Assembly (NCBI GenBank): GCA_964511075.1
Contig: CAZEDM010000010.1
Location: 26,815 to 90,814, forward strand
DNA from: CAZEDM01 sp964511075
Lineage (GTDB): Bacteria > Zixibacteria > MSB-5A5 > RBG-16-43-9
Direction of reading: 5' to 3'
Length of the DNA: 64,000 bases
The position numbers were made by a program, and so were the translations under genes. Below, in pieces: positions 1 to 8,744 of this stretch (position 1 is the first letter of the stretch; every line of letters begins with the position of its first letter). Below the pieces are notes generated by a model. The model saw only the letters and a program-made list of their open reading frames with translations, was not told the origin of the DNA and searched no databases.

Positions 1-756
1 TTTTAATTCTAATTCAATCCTCTTCTTTGCCTCATTTATGACAAATAAAATATCCTTATGCCTGGTTGCGGGTAAGTTGTTATAATCCATTAAGGTGTGT
101 TCGAATTCATGCCCCGGGATAAGCTCGTCAATAACGAATCTTACAGTCTGCATGGCAGTATTATGGTGGTTGTATTCACCCATGGTTTGAATCGAGGCAT
201 ATTTTAACGCACAAAACAGGCTCCATTTATTATTCTCTTCATCATCTTCGCATTTTCTATCATCTTCTTTGTGCCAGTTGGTCGAATCGGCAAGCAATTT
301 CCCTGCCATCTCCAGCGCTTTCAAATCAACCTCCCGTGCAGGAGGGCAATACCACCAGTTAATGGCAAAATTCACTTCATCAGGTTTAATATCCAACATC
401 TCCCACAAAAAATACCCCAGGGAAGTCTTCATATAGATATCATCAGCTCCCCGATGATTTACCGCTTCGTATTTTATCTCTGTGGTTTTGCCGTTGGGGT
501 AGGTAAGTGTGCCGGTTATTTCCTGTTTCTTGATAAGAGAAAATAATTTGGTGCTGTCCAGGCCGTTTTTCAAAAAATCTGGAGGTAAATCCATCGTAAA
601 AATAAACCCCTCCAAGAATTCAGAGGACCCTTGTAATTTTCCCTCTGTGACTTTCAGGGTAATTGGAAGATAATTATCGGGCAGTTCTTCCTGTGCATAG
701 GCAAAAACGGAAAACAGGCATAATAAAATAAAGCATGTAACCATTTTAAATCTCAC
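1..756 (-). CDS. Exported hypothetical protein, 3' end cut by window edge
   Basis: The frame is open from position 756 to the left edge, giving at least 252 residues, so the C-terminus is missing. The start is taken as GTG at 756: it lies 5 bases after an AAGGAG site, while the in-frame ATG at 744 is 17 bases away. The N-terminus is a typical signal peptide with a hydrophobic stretch and an AYA-QEE cleavage site, so the protein is probably periplasmic or secreted. The mature part is mixed, with a WWY motif and a Cys/Asp/Glu-rich stretch in the middle. I do not recognise the family and no function is proposed. An in-frame stop lies upstream at 769-771. Confidence 0.75.
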   Translation of the reverse strand, partial: MRFKMVTCFILLCLFSVFAYAQEELPDNYLPITLKVTEGKLQGSSEFLEGFIFTMDLPPDFLKNGLDSTKLFSLIKKQEITGTLTYPNGKTTEIKYEAVNHRGADDIYMKTSLGYFLWEMLDIKPDEVNFAINWWYCPPAREVDLKALEMAGKLLADSTNWHKEDDRKCEDDEENNKWSLFCALKYASIQTMGEYNHHNTAMQTVRFVIDELIPGHEFEHTLMDYNNLPATRHKDILFVINEAKKRIELELK

Positions 757-930
757 AAGTTCTCCTTTTCAGTTTTTTAATTAATTGCATTTGACTCTGA
801 TATACCTGTCAAGGGATTCAAATTAGAGCTTTAGCTTAGAATAAAATACTGAATCCAAAAAAACTTGGCAATAAAAATTTGATTTTACAGGCTGGTTTTT
901 CGCAGATTGCCCGACGAATCTACCAAAAAA

Positions 931-1036
931 TAACGTCCGACACCCGCCGGGGTGGGTCGGACGCTACAAAATTTGTAGGGACAGGGCTCGTCCCTGTCCG
1001 AACCCTAATGCGGACAGCCACCAGGGCTGTCCCTAC
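931..1036. repeat. Intergenic palindromic element, two parts
   Basis: Positions 935-962 form a GTCCGAC...GTCGGAC hairpin with a CACCC/GGGTG core. Positions 975-1036 begin GTAGGGACAG and end CTGTCCCTAC, and enclose two 8-bp hairpins (979-986 with 992-999, and 1012-1019 with 1025-1032), which gives a three-way junction. It lies just past the stop of the next gene. A degenerate copy of the first part is at 2242-2297, and GTAGGGAC-type relatives are at 49741 and 28304. It looks like a small non-coding dispersed repeat, not a gene. Confidence 0.8.
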
Positions 1037-1042
1037 ATTCTG

Positions 1043-1360
1043 TCAAATGTCTATGGCAGCTTTTACCTCATAGTGCTGGGAGCGCTCATCGAAACGTGAA
1101 AGTAAAGCTCGTGCTTCAGGCGGCACGACTGCTTTCTCGTAGTCCTCGCCGGCAAACTCCCGCACAGCTTCGAGGGAATCAAACCACATTATGGTGATGA
1201 ACTCAGCCTCATCGCCGAAATTGCGCCGCAAAAGATCGATGCCGCGATACCCGCGAATGTGACGGTTGCTTATGCCGACGATGATCTCGCTTTTGAGCAG
1301 GTTCTCGTAGGCATCGGCGTTTGCCTGGGTGGTGTAACCATGCCAGATTCTGGAAATCAT
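1043..1360 (-). CDS. Antibiotic biosynthesis monooxygenase (ABM) family protein
   Basis: A 105-residue protein that matches the pattern of small dimeric alpha-beta-barrel ABM proteins: an N-terminal ISRIWHG strand, a central TIMWFDSLEAVREFAG segment and a C-terminal ALLSRFDERSQHYEV segment. Relatives are heme-degrading or cofactor-free monooxygenases, or act as stress-related proteins of unknown substrate; the sequence does not decide which. The ATG at 1360 is preferred because AAGGA lies 7 bases upstream; a TTG at 1366 is the alternative. It is the only gene of its kind here and sits between two related palindromic repeats (931-1036 and 2242-2297), so recent acquisition is possible. Confidence 0.75.
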   Translation of the reverse strand: MISRIWHGYTTQANADAYENLLKSEIIVGISNRHIRGYRGIDLLRRNFGDEAEFITIMWFDSLEAVREFAGEDYEKAVVPPEARALLSRFDERSQHYEVKAAIDI

Positions 1361-1387
1361 GGGCAAGTCCTTGTTATAGGGTGTAAA

Positions 1388-2173
1388 TTACTTTTTCGCT
1401 ATTTTCTTATCGGGTTTGTTCTCTGCAACGGTTTTGTTTCCGTTTCTGTAATATGAGGAATCTAAAATAACAAACAGCATAGTGATCTCATTCAGGATGG
1501 CGCGGATAAAAGTTCGCTCATCCTGGCCGATTTTATCGACTGGCAGAACGCAGCAGACAAGGAGGTTTAAGTTCTGCGGATTACAGATGACCGTGCTGAA
1601 GGGCGAAACCAGCTGTTTCTCGATAATCATTTTATTGCTGATAGTGGGGTGGCTGGAAGAAAAGCCCCGCCTGGTTTCAAGGCACTCGGTGATGGTTTTC
1701 CGGGTATGGCTGTTGATTATTCTGAACAAGACCCAGTTTACGTTTACGATTTCAAGAACGCGGCCGCCGAGGAAACGAAAAGCTTTTTTAAAATCGTTCT
1801 TCGTCTCCGGATACTTGTTGGTGTTGTTGAAGATCGATTTAATCTCCTGGATCTGGACGTTTACCTTGCCGATGTAATTCAGCGAATCGAAAAGCTTTTC
1901 CTCGGCCGTCTTCTTGTCGTTATTGATTTTTTCGATCAGCTCTCTTTGTCTGCATTCCTCACGCTTGTATAAATTCAGTATCAGGATACTCAGAAAAAAC
2001 AAAATGCCGAGTAGAATACCCTCGGCAATCTCCTCATCGATAATAAATTTTTCCGATAGATATACAGAGTCCCTGATCATTATCGGAGTAGAGATCATGG
2101 AAAAAAATAGAATCGAATAGATTATCAAGTACAGAATCTGCAGGAATGAAGGTCGAGAGGTTAATTTTTTCAT
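1388..2173 (-). CDS. Membrane protein with coiled coil and soluble C-terminal domain
   Basis: About 261 residues. Two hydrophobic helices near residues 12-32 and 49-68 are followed by a charged coiled-coil-like stretch (about 70-115) and a mixed soluble domain of about 130 residues that ends in a lysine-rich tail. This layout, with an N-terminal membrane anchor and a cytoplasmic domain, resembles sensor-type proteins, but no kinase, GGDEF or GAF signature can be read. The ATG at 2173 was chosen over TTG at 2179; neither has a clear ribosome site. It lies between repeats together with the ABM gene. Function unknown. Confidence 0.6.
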   Translation of the reverse strand: MKKLTSRPSFLQILYLIIYSILFFSMISTPIMIRDSVYLSEKFIIDEEIAEGILLGILFFLSILILNLYKREECRQRELIEKINNDKKTAEEKLFDSLNYIGKVNVQIQEIKSIFNNTNKYPETKNDFKKAFRFLGGRVLEIVNVNWVLFRIINSHTRKTITECLETRRGFSSSHPTISNKMIIEKQLVSPFSTVICNPQNLNLLVCCVLPVDKIGQDERTFIRAILNEITMLFVILDSSYYRNGNKTVAENKPDKKIAKK

Positions 2174-2241
2174 ATGCAAGCAAAAAATGGCAATAAGTAA
2201 TCTTTATTTTCGATACCAGGCTTCAAGGACGAAATCCAAGA

Positions 2242-2297
2242 AATAACATCCAACACCCGCCTCAGCAGGCCGGGCGCTGCAAGCTGCCCGGCCAAAT
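2242..2297. repeat. Degenerate copy of the 931-962 repeat
   Basis: The segment shares the AATAAC-TCC-ACACCCGCC beginning of the repeat at 931, in the same orientation, and carries a 7-bp GCCGGGC/GCCCGGC hairpin (2269-2275 with 2286-2292). The two copies flank the 1043-2173 gene pair as direct repeats. Confidence 0.55.
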
Positions 2298-2312
2298 CTG
2301 TTAACTTGACCC

Positions 2313-2879
2313 TCAAAACAGGCCCGAGAGCACCTCCTTAAGAATGAAGGGTAACAGTAAAAGCAGGCAGTGAATCTCAGCCAGGGTGGAGGAGAGCAAG
2401 TATTTATTTCTTATACCTAAATTCCTGAGATGTAGGTTGCGGGGAAGCCAGCGGGGGACGTTCGACACATATTCCAGATAGGATGACCCATAGCACTTTA
2501 AAAGAGACTTTTCCTCGAAGCGGACAGCAAATGAATACACCGTTACACACCAGATGAAGGTGATGGGAAGAAACCAGAGAAGCTCTGATATGACGGTTAG
2601 CCCCAGGCAGATGAGGATGTTCCCGATGTAAACTGGATTTCTGACGAACTGATAGGGCCCGCTGGTGGTCAATTCCCTCAGGCCCTTCAAGCGATAGCGC
2701 AGGTGCTGTTGCGCCCAGAGACGCACAGCCGTTCCCGCCAAGAAAACGATTATGCCCAGGGGCCAGATGAGGTATTCGGCTTCCGTTTCGAAACGAGGCC
2801 AGACAAAAACGAAGATGAGCGGCAGGCTGGCCAACTCACCCCTGAACCGATGAATCAACCGAAGAATCGATTCTCGCAT
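2313..2879 (-). CDS. Isoprenylcysteine carboxyl methyltransferase (ICMT)-like membrane protein
   Basis: A 188-residue polytopic membrane protein. The family signature is visible from about residue 73: TTSGPYQFVRNPVYIGN, then a hydrophobic helix, then an EEKSLL...YGSSYLEY...VPRWLP motif, which in ICMT and phospholipid methyltransferases binds S-adenosylmethionine between membrane helices. The natural substrate in bacteria is usually unknown, and lipids, fatty acids or small isoprenoids are possible. The ATG at 2879 has AAAGGAT 5 bases upstream. The last 35 or so residues form an extra hydrophobic tail beyond the usual domain end. It stands alone on this strand. Confidence 0.8.
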   Translation of the reverse strand: MRESILRLIHRFRGELASLPLIFVFVWPRFETEAEYLIWPLGIIVFLAGTAVRLWAQQHLRYRLKGLRELTTSGPYQFVRNPVYIGNILICLGLTVISELLWFLPITFIWCVTVYSFAVRFEEKSLLKCYGSSYLEYVSNVPRWLPRNLHLRNLGIRNKYLLSSTLAEIHCLLLLLPFILKEVLSGLF

Positions 2880-3256
2880 TAATATCCTTTATCCTAAATA
2901 CTGAGTTTTCCTTAACTTGTTTGTGCTGGAAAAGGCTTCAGGATCACGATTCCAGTTCATTGGGGAATTGTCGTCAAAACCCCGACATAGACGACGGGAT
3001 TCCCGAATTTATCGCTTGGGACAGGTTACCAGGATTTCGCTGTGTGGGGAAAAGTCCAACTCTTTGCTCCGATAAGGATTAATCAGGCAAATGTGCCCGA
3101 CCAACAAAGAATCAACATTTCTGTACCCGTAGTCGGGGCTCCCAGCCCCGTAACGACTTACAAAAGAGAAAACATTAATTTTGTTTGTAAAAAAGAGGGG
3201 ATGCTCTTATATTTTCCATTTAAGACTGGTATGAAAAGAAGACAAAGGAGAGAATA
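2880..3256. other. Non-coding divergent region with one hairpin
   Basis: This 377-base gap lies between the divergent methyltransferase and the plus-strand exporter operon. It holds a perfect 7-bp hairpin, CGGGGCT-CCC-AGCCCCG, at 3134-3150, set in a GTAGTCG...ACGACTTAC context like the GTAG-type repeats elsewhere. The promoters of both flanking genes should be here, but I saw no convincing -35/-10 pair. A possible 71-codon frame at 3042 crosses the hairpin and looks spurious. Confidence 0.5.
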
Positions 3257-4126
3257 ATGAAAAAGTTCGGAATTATACTCATATTAATAGCAATCTTGGG
3301 AATAGTCCTTTATTTCCTGCTCAAGACCAACGGGGATAAGAACAAAAACCAGCTCTTCGCCTCAGGCACGATCGAGATCACAGAAGTGGAGATAGGCTCC
3401 AGGCTTTCAGGCAGGATAGAAAAGCTGTGGGTGGATGAAGGGGACAGCGTGGCAAAGGACCAGGTCTTAATCGAGCTGGAGGCCAAAGAATTACAGGCTC
3501 AGCTAAAACAGACTCAGGCGGCATACCAGGTCTCTCTGGCTCAGCTTTCCCAGGCGAAATCCAATCTGGCTAATCTTAAAGATAACTTAAACCGGATAAG
3601 TGAGCTTTACCAGGCAGGTGGCGCTACCCAGCAGCAATTAGATGACCTGAAGACGAAATATCAGGTAGCAGAAGACCAGCTTAATTTAAGCCAGCACCTG
3701 GTTGAGCAGAACAAAGCCAATATAGACTTGATCAAGACCCAGATAGATAATTCCATTATCAAATCCCCAATCGATGGTCTGGTGCTGAGTAAGAATACAG
3801 AGAGAGGAGAGGTGGTATTACCCGGAACCTCCCTTTTAACCGTTGGAGACCTATCCCGTCCTTGGGTGAAAATCTACATAAAAGAGACCGAGCTGGGCAG
3901 AGTCAAATTGGGTCAAAAAGCAGAGGTTAAAGTCGATACCTACCCGGATAAAGCCTTCGAGGGGAAGGTTACCTATATCTCCAGCCAGGCAGAGTTCACC
4001 CCCAAGAATATCCAGACCAAAGAGGAAAGGGTGAAGCTGGTTTTCGGCATAAAGGTTAGCTTGGAAAATCCTCTTCAGATATTAAAGCCGGGTATGCCGG
4101 CAGATGTAACCCTGTCAAAAGATTAA
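3257..4126 (+). CDS. HlyD-family periplasmic adaptor of a YbhGFSR-like exporter
   Basis: A 289-residue membrane fusion protein. It has one N-terminal membrane anchor (residues 4-21), a first lipoyl half (about 40-70), an alpha-helical hairpin rich in Gln, Ala and Leu (about 73-170), the second lipoyl half with IKSPIDGLVLSK, and a beta-barrel domain. The EFTPKN-QTKEER segment near residue 245 is typical of YbhG-type adaptors. It should link the inner-membrane ABC transporter encoded downstream to an outer-membrane TolC channel. The ATG follows AAAGGAG. It heads a five-gene plus-strand cluster running to 8368; the substrate is unknown (drug-like compounds in E. coli YbhGFSR). Confidence 0.88.
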   Translation: MKKFGIILILIAILGIVLYFLLKTNGDKNKNQLFASGTIEITEVEIGSRLSGRIEKLWVDEGDSVAKDQVLIELEAKELQAQLKQTQAAYQVSLAQLSQAKSNLANLKDNLNRISELYQAGGATQQQLDDLKTKYQVAEDQLNLSQHLVEQNKANIDLIKTQIDNSIIKSPIDGLVLSKNTERGEVVLPGTSLLTVGDLSRPWVKIYIKETELGRVKLGQKAEVKVDTYPDKAFEGKVTYISSQAEFTPKNIQTKEERVKLVFGIKVSLENPLQILKPGMPADVTLSKD

Positions 4127-4137
4127 ACAAGAAAACT

Positions 4138-4234
4138 GGAGTGCAAGAGCTTGCTTTTGCAATCTTTTCAATTTTGATTCTCTTTAAATTTCAACTGCTT
4201 AGCTTAAAAAAGCACCAGCAAGCTGGAGCACTCC
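4138..4234. repeat. Palindromic element with GGAGTGC ends
   Basis: The ends are imperfect inverted repeats: 4138-4154 (GGAGTGCAAGAGCTTGC) matches the reverse complement of 4218-4234 at 14 of 17 bases. It fills the gap between the adaptor gene and the first ATPase gene. Related GGAGTG-ended elements are at 52285-52434 and 58596-58648. Confidence 0.6.
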
Positions 4235-4246
4235 TAATGAAATTTT

Positions 4247-5173
4247 ATGCTGGAGACTATAAATCTACAGAAGAGCTTCGATTCGCTGGTTGCCATCGAT
4301 GATCTCAGCCTGAAAATAGAAAAAGGAGAGATGGTGGGGTTGGTGGGTCCGGATGGTGCGGGCAAGACCACCCTGATGCGAATTTTATCTGCGATACTTC
4401 CTCCCACTTCCGGCTCCGCAAAAGTAGCAGGATATGATATAATCAGGGATGCAGAAAAACTCAAAGAGAAAATCGGCTATATGCCCCAGAGATTCGGTCT
4501 GTATGAGGATTTAACTGTTTTGGAGAACCTTGATTTCTTTTCCGAGCTTTATCAGTTGCCCAGAAAGAAAAAAGAGGAAAAATATAGGGAGGTATTCAGG
4601 TTCAGCCAGCTTGAGCCTTTTAAGGATTTCTTAGCCGGGAATCTTTCCGGCGGAATGAAGCAGAAATTAGCCTTATCCTGCGTGCTTCTGCATACCCCGG
4701 AGGTTTTACTCTTAGATGAGCCTACCCGGGGAGTGGATCCGCTCTCCCGCAGGGATTTCTGGAGAATCCTTTTTGAGCAGCAGAAAGGGGGTATGACCAT
4801 TTTCATCTCCACCTCCTATATGGATGAGGCGGAAAGGTGCCAGAAGGTGGCATTTCTGGATAAAGGCAGGTTAATCGCCTACCAGACTCCAGCCAAATTA
4901 AAAATGATTATGGGCAGGGCTCTTTACGAGATGAGTTGTAACAAAACAAGAGCAGCAAAATCTATTCTGGAAAAAGAGGAAAGCATATCCGGGGTCTCCC
5001 TGTTTGGCGAAAAGATTCATTTTACCCTGAAGGATGAAAATATCTTAGAAATCCTCAAAACCAGGCTGAAAGAGACGGGCATCGAGATTTTCAGCCTGAA
5101 TACAGCCGAACCCTCAATGGAGGATATCTTTATCTTCTTAAAGCAGGATAAAAAAGAGACTCAGAATGGATAG
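4247..5173 (+). CDS. ABC transporter ATPase, first half of a split YbhF-type pair
   Basis: A 308-residue ATPase. The Walker A motif GPDGAGKT is at 34-41, the signature LSGGMKQ at 133-139 and Walker B VLLLDEP at 153-159, followed by an H-loop region where Ser (FISTSYMDEAE) stands in place of the usual His. That substitution is seen directly and suggests a degenerate catalytic site. About 90 residues follow the nucleotide-binding domain, as in NatA/DrrA-type proteins. It pairs with the next ATPase gene, which begins inside its last codons. In E. coli YbhF the two domains are one polypeptide; here they are separate. The ribosome site before ATG 4247 is weak. Confidence 0.88.
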   Translation: MLETINLQKSFDSLVAIDDLSLKIEKGEMVGLVGPDGAGKTTLMRILSAILPPTSGSAKVAGYDIIRDAEKLKEKIGYMPQRFGLYEDLTVLENLDFFSELYQLPRKKKEEKYREVFRFSQLEPFKDFLAGNLSGGMKQKLALSCVLLHTPEVLLLDEPTRGVDPLSRRDFWRILFEQQKGGMTIFISTSYMDEAERCQKVAFLDKGRLIAYQTPAKLKMIMGRALYEMSCNKTRAAKSILEKEESISGVSLFGEKIHFTLKDENILEILKTRLKETGIEIFSLNTAEPSMEDIFIFLKQDKKETQNG

Positions 5174-6098
5174 AGACGATTTCGCAGTTGAGGTCGAAAA
5201 CTTAGTCAAAAAATTCGGCGATTTCACCGCAGTGGATAATATCACCTTCCAGGTGAAAAAAGGAGAGGTCTTCGGTTTCTTGGGACCCAATGGTGCTGGA
5301 AAGACCACCACCATCAGGATGCTCTGCGGGCTTTTGACTCCCACCTCAGGCAGGGGAAGAGTGGGAGAATACGATATTTTCACCCAGTCAGAGAAAGTCA
5401 AGGAAAACATTGGGTATATGTCCCAGAAGTTCTCCTTATACGAGGAATTAACTGTGGAGGAGAATATCGATTTTTACTCTGGGATTTACAAGGTCAAAAA
5501 GGAGCTTAAAAAAGAGAGGAAAGAATGGGTCTTGAGGATGGCAGAGCTTGAGGATAAAAGGGAAAGGCAGACGAGGGAGTTAGCCCTGGGTTGGAAGCAG
5601 AGATTAGCCTTGGGCTGTGCACTTCTGCATAACCCCCCCATCCTTTTTTTGGATGAGCCTACTTCTGGAGTTGATCCCATTTCAAGACGTAATTTCTGGG
5701 ATTTAATCTATTCCATCTCAGATAATGGGACCACGGTTTTCGTTACCACCCATTATATGGATGAAGCTGAATACTGTCATCGCCTGGGGCTTATCTTCAA
5801 GGGGAAGTTAGTGCAGATGGGAACTCCGGAGGAGTTAAAAGGCAAATCTGTGTCCGGCTCAATCTGGGAGCTGGAATGTGATAATCCAATTGAGGCTCTG
5901 GATTTTTTGCACAAGGATGAAAGGGTCATCGAAGCCTCCCTTTTCGGAATGAATATTCATCTACTCCTCCCCTCAGGTGAGGAACCAAATTATCTTTCTC
6001 AAATTCTTAAGGAGAAAGGGATTGAGGTCGTACGGTTACAGAAGGTTACCCCTTCCTTAGAGGATGCTTTTGTGTCTTTAATCCGCAAGGAGAATTAG
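5166..6098 (+). CDS. ABC transporter ATPase, second half of a split YbhF-type pair
   Basis: A 310-residue ATPase. Walker A GPNGAGKT is at 40-47, Walker B ILFLDEP at 159-165 and the H-loop VTTHYMDEAE follows. The signature is LALGWKQ (139-145) where LSGGxxQ is expected, a departure also known from the second half of YbhF-like proteins. The first ATPase has a normal signature but an altered H-loop, and this one has the reverse, so the pair may form one competent and one degenerate ATP site. The start ATG overlaps the end of the preceding gene by 8 bases, implying translational coupling. Confidence 0.88.
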   Translation: MDRDDFAVEVENLVKKFGDFTAVDNITFQVKKGEVFGFLGPNGAGKTTTIRMLCGLLTPTSGRGRVGEYDIFTQSEKVKENIGYMSQKFSLYEELTVEENIDFYSGIYKVKKELKKERKEWVLRMAELEDKRERQTRELALGWKQRLALGCALLHNPPILFLDEPTSGVDPISRRNFWDLIYSISDNGTTVFVTTHYMDEAEYCHRLGLIFKGKLVQMGTPEELKGKSVSGSIWELECDNPIEALDFLHKDERVIEASLFGMNIHLLLPSGEEPNYLSQILKEKGIEVVRLQKVTPSLEDAFVSLIRKEN

Positions 6099-6102
6099 AA
6101 AG

Positions 6103-7215
6103 GTGAATCTTAAAAGGCTCTGGGCAGTTGGCTACAAGGAATCTCTTCAGATTCTAAGAGATATCAGGGTTTTGATAATGGCGTTTGCCATTCCCCTTAT
6201 ACTGCTGATCCTTTTCGGCTATGCAGTCACCCTGGATATTAATAATCTGCTCATGGGGGTCTATGACCAGGACAATTCACGGGAAAGCAGGGAACTGGTG
6301 GAAAGCCTGGTTCAATCAGGATATTTCTCAATTAAAGATTATGTGAAAAGTTATGAGGAACTGGAGACACTCCTTGAGAAAAGTGAAATCAAAATTGCCC
6401 TGGTGATACCTCAGAATTTCTCCGCGGACTTAAAATCGGGCAAAAAGATAGAGGTTCAAACTATATTAGATGGCAGCGATGCTAACACTGCCAGCATAGG
6501 AAGTGGGTATCTTTCAGGAGGGTTACTGCTTTTCTCTTCAAAGATGGCCCAGTCGGATAATGCGCCTGCGATCGAGGGAAGAACCAGGATATGGTACAAC
6601 CAGGAGCTTAAAAGCAAAAATTTCATCATACCCGGCTTGATAGCGGTGATTATGATGATAATAGGTGCCCTGCTTACCTCCCTGGTGATAGCACGGGAAT
6701 GGGAAAGGGGAACTATGGAGCAGTTAATTGCCACACCGGTCAAGTCCTCCGAGCTGATCTTCGGTAAGCTGATACCCTATTTTCTTGTGGGGATGATAGA
6801 TCTGCTTGTGGCAGTTATTCTGGCAAGGCTCCTCTTCAAAGTTCCCTTTAGAGGTGATTACCTTTTTATGTTTTTGGTCTCGGGGATATTTCTGCTTGGA
6901 GCCTTAGGCATCGGAATGTTCATCTCCATCTTGACCAAATCCCAGCAGTTAGCTTATCAGATGGCTATGCTGACGTCCTTTCTTCCCGGGTACATCCTCT
7001 CAGGTTTCATCTTCCCCATTTTCAATATGCCCCTGTTCTTGAGGGTTATCACCCATATCGTGCCAGCCCGGTATTATATAAGAATCCTTCAGGATATTTT
7101 TCTGAAAGGTAATGGCCTTAAGATCCTGGGAGGGGAGATTCTGCTTTTATCAATATTCGCCCTGATGATGCTGACCATAGCCAATCTCATCTTTAAGAAA
7201 AGACTGCCGGATTAA
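6103..7215 (+). CDS. ABC-2 type permease, YbhS-like
   Basis: A 370-residue permease with one membrane helix near residues 20-42, an extracytoplasmic domain of about 130 residues (43-175), and a C-terminal block of five hydrophobic helices from about residue 180. The ARE-WERGTMEQLIATPV motif just after the second helix is typical of ABC-2 permeases. It starts with GTG 4 bases after the ATPase gene. With the next permease it likely forms a heterodimeric inner-membrane channel served by the two ATPases and the adaptor upstream. Confidence 0.87.
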   Translation: MNLKRLWAVGYKESLQILRDIRVLIMAFAIPLILLILFGYAVTLDINNLLMGVYDQDNSRESRELVESLVQSGYFSIKDYVKSYEELETLLEKSEIKIALVIPQNFSADLKSGKKIEVQTILDGSDANTASIGSGYLSGGLLLFSSKMAQSDNAPAIEGRTRIWYNQELKSKNFIIPGLIAVIMMIIGALLTSLVIAREWERGTMEQLIATPVKSSELIFGKLIPYFLVGMIDLLVAVILARLLFKVPFRGDYLFMFLVSGIFLLGALGIGMFISILTKSQQLAYQMAMLTSFLPGYILSGFIFPIFNMPLFLRVITHIVPARYYIRILQDIFLKGNGLKILGGEILLLSIFALMMLTIANLIFKKRLPD

Positions 7216-7216
7216 T

Positions 7217-8368
7217 ATGTGGGAAAGAATCAAACATATCTTTCTAAAGGAAACCATCCAGATCCGCAGGGATAGAAGGATGCTGATGGTCATATTTGTG
7301 GCTCCGCTCCTTCAGCTGGTCTTGTTAGGGTATGCTGCCACCATGGACATAAACCGGATTCCCACAGCCGTACTGGATTACTCCAAAACCCAGGAGAGCA
7401 GAGAGTTTATTTCGCTTTTCAGTAACTCAAGCCGCTTTAAGATTAATCATTTTCCGGAAAGTCAAAAAGAGCTGATAGAGCTTTTAGACCAGGGTAAAAT
7501 CTGGGTGGGAATTGAAATAGAAAATGATTTTGCCAAAAAGATGAAGAAAGGAAAGACTATTCCCGTTCAGATTTTAATTGACGGGACTAATTCCAATACC
7601 GCAGGGGTGGTCTCAGGCTATATAAACCAGTTGCTTCTCTCCTATAACAAGAGGATCAGCCAGAATAAGATACAGAAGAAACTTGCTCAGAGCTTGCTCT
7701 TCGGGCAAGTCCATCCGGTGAAAATCCTGAGCCTGGAGAACCAGGCAAGAGCCTGGTACAACCCTGAATTAAAAAGCAGAGATTATAATCTGCCCGGGGT
7801 TTTGGCTTTGCTCCTGATAATTACCACCATGATGTTGACCTCTATGGCAATTGTTAGGGAGAAAGAGATCGGAACCATTGAGCAGATAATGGTGACCCCT
7901 ATAAGAACATTTGAGCTTATCCTGGGTAAAGTTTCTCCCTTTGCTCTGATCGGATTTATAGATGTGACTCTTATAACTCTGGTTGCGATTTTGTGGTTCA
8001 GAATTCCATTCAGAGGCAATTTCCTTTTTCTGCTTTTATCCGTAGGGGTTTACCTGCTAACCACCATTGGAATAGGACTTTTAATCTCTACCCTTTCCAG
8101 AACCCAGCAGCAGGCGATGATGCTTACCTTTTTCTTTCTTATGCCGGCAATAATTCTTTCCGGTTTTATGTTTCCCGTCGACAATATGCCCAGGCTGATT
8201 CAATATCTCAGTTATGCCAATCCCCTGAGATATTTTCTGGTTATTGTCAGGGGGGTTTTCCTCAAAGGAAGTGGATTGACCCTTCTCTGGGATCAGCTCC
8301 TAGCTTTAGCCTTTATCGGGATCGTGGTTCTCCTTCTGAGTATAATTCGTTTCCAGAAGAAACTATGA
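7217..8368 (+). CDS. ABC-2 type permease, YbhR-like
   Basis: A 383-residue permease paralogous to the preceding one, with the same arrangement: an N-terminal helix, a large external domain with DGTNSNTAGVVSGY near residue 120, and five C-terminal helices with REKEIGTIEQIMVTPI. It begins one base after the stop of the previous gene and ends the exporter cluster. No TolC gene belongs to this cluster; those at 17530 and 35505 are candidates for the outer-membrane partner. Confidence 0.87.
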   Translation: MWERIKHIFLKETIQIRRDRRMLMVIFVAPLLQLVLLGYAATMDINRIPTAVLDYSKTQESREFISLFSNSSRFKINHFPESQKELIELLDQGKIWVGIEIENDFAKKMKKGKTIPVQILIDGTNSNTAGVVSGYINQLLLSYNKRISQNKIQKKLAQSLLFGQVHPVKILSLENQARAWYNPELKSRDYNLPGVLALLLIITTMMLTSMAIVREKEIGTIEQIMVTPIRTFELILGKVSPFALIGFIDVTLITLVAILWFRIPFRGNFLFLLLSVGVYLLTTIGIGLLISTLSRTQQQAMMLTFFFLMPAIILSGFMFPVDNMPRLIQYLSYANPLRYFLVIVRGVFLKGSGLTLLWDQLLALAFIGIVVLLLSIIRFQKKL

Positions 8369-8667
8369 TATGAAACGTAATTTTTGACATATAATCGCAA
8401 AGGGTTACGCAGGCTTAATTTCAAATTAAACAACGGCTTACAAGGTTCACCTTTAAAAAGAGTGCAAATACAAAGTTAATTTCTCTCAAAATCTGGTTTC
8501 CGGGCCGATCAACATTTAGGGTAAGTTAAAGAATATCAAGAGATAAGGGGAATGCAGTTTTTTGGTACACGTTTTGAATAAATGAAAATAGGTTGTACAG
8601 CTTTTTATTCAGGTTTAAAGCAGGGAGATACTTCTTATTTAGCTGTAACTTCGACTTAAATTAAAGC
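8369..8667. other. Non-coding A/T-rich spacer
   Basis: About 300 bases between the exporter operon and the promoter at 8668. I found no open frame, repeat or terminator-grade hairpin. A TTGACATATAAT string at 8384-8395 has the two promoter hexamers fused without a spacer, so it is not a promoter. Confidence 0.5.
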
Positions 8668-8695
8668 TTGACAAAACTTATTTATTAGTTAAAAT
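8668..8695 (+). promoter_or_regulatory. Sigma70-type promoter
   Basis: TTGACA at 8668-8673, a 16-base spacer and TAAAAT at 8690-8695. It lies about 50 bases before the small membrane protein gene and may drive it and the TPR/TonB genes downstream. A second, weaker TTGACA is at 8987-8992 with a poor TAAGTT at 9009. Confidence 0.6.
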
Positions 8696-8744
8696 GTAAA
8701 GATGTTGCAGTATTTAGAGAAAAGTTTTTAAGACATTAGCTTTG

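Noticed and set aside
3042..3257. Plus-strand frame of 71 codons before the adaptor gene
   Set aside because: It runs over a palindromic hairpin, has no ribosome site or family features, and ends at the start of the real gene.
8384..8395. TTGACATATAAT string resembling a promoter
   Set aside because: The two hexamers are adjacent with no spacer, so it cannot work as a sigma70 promoter.
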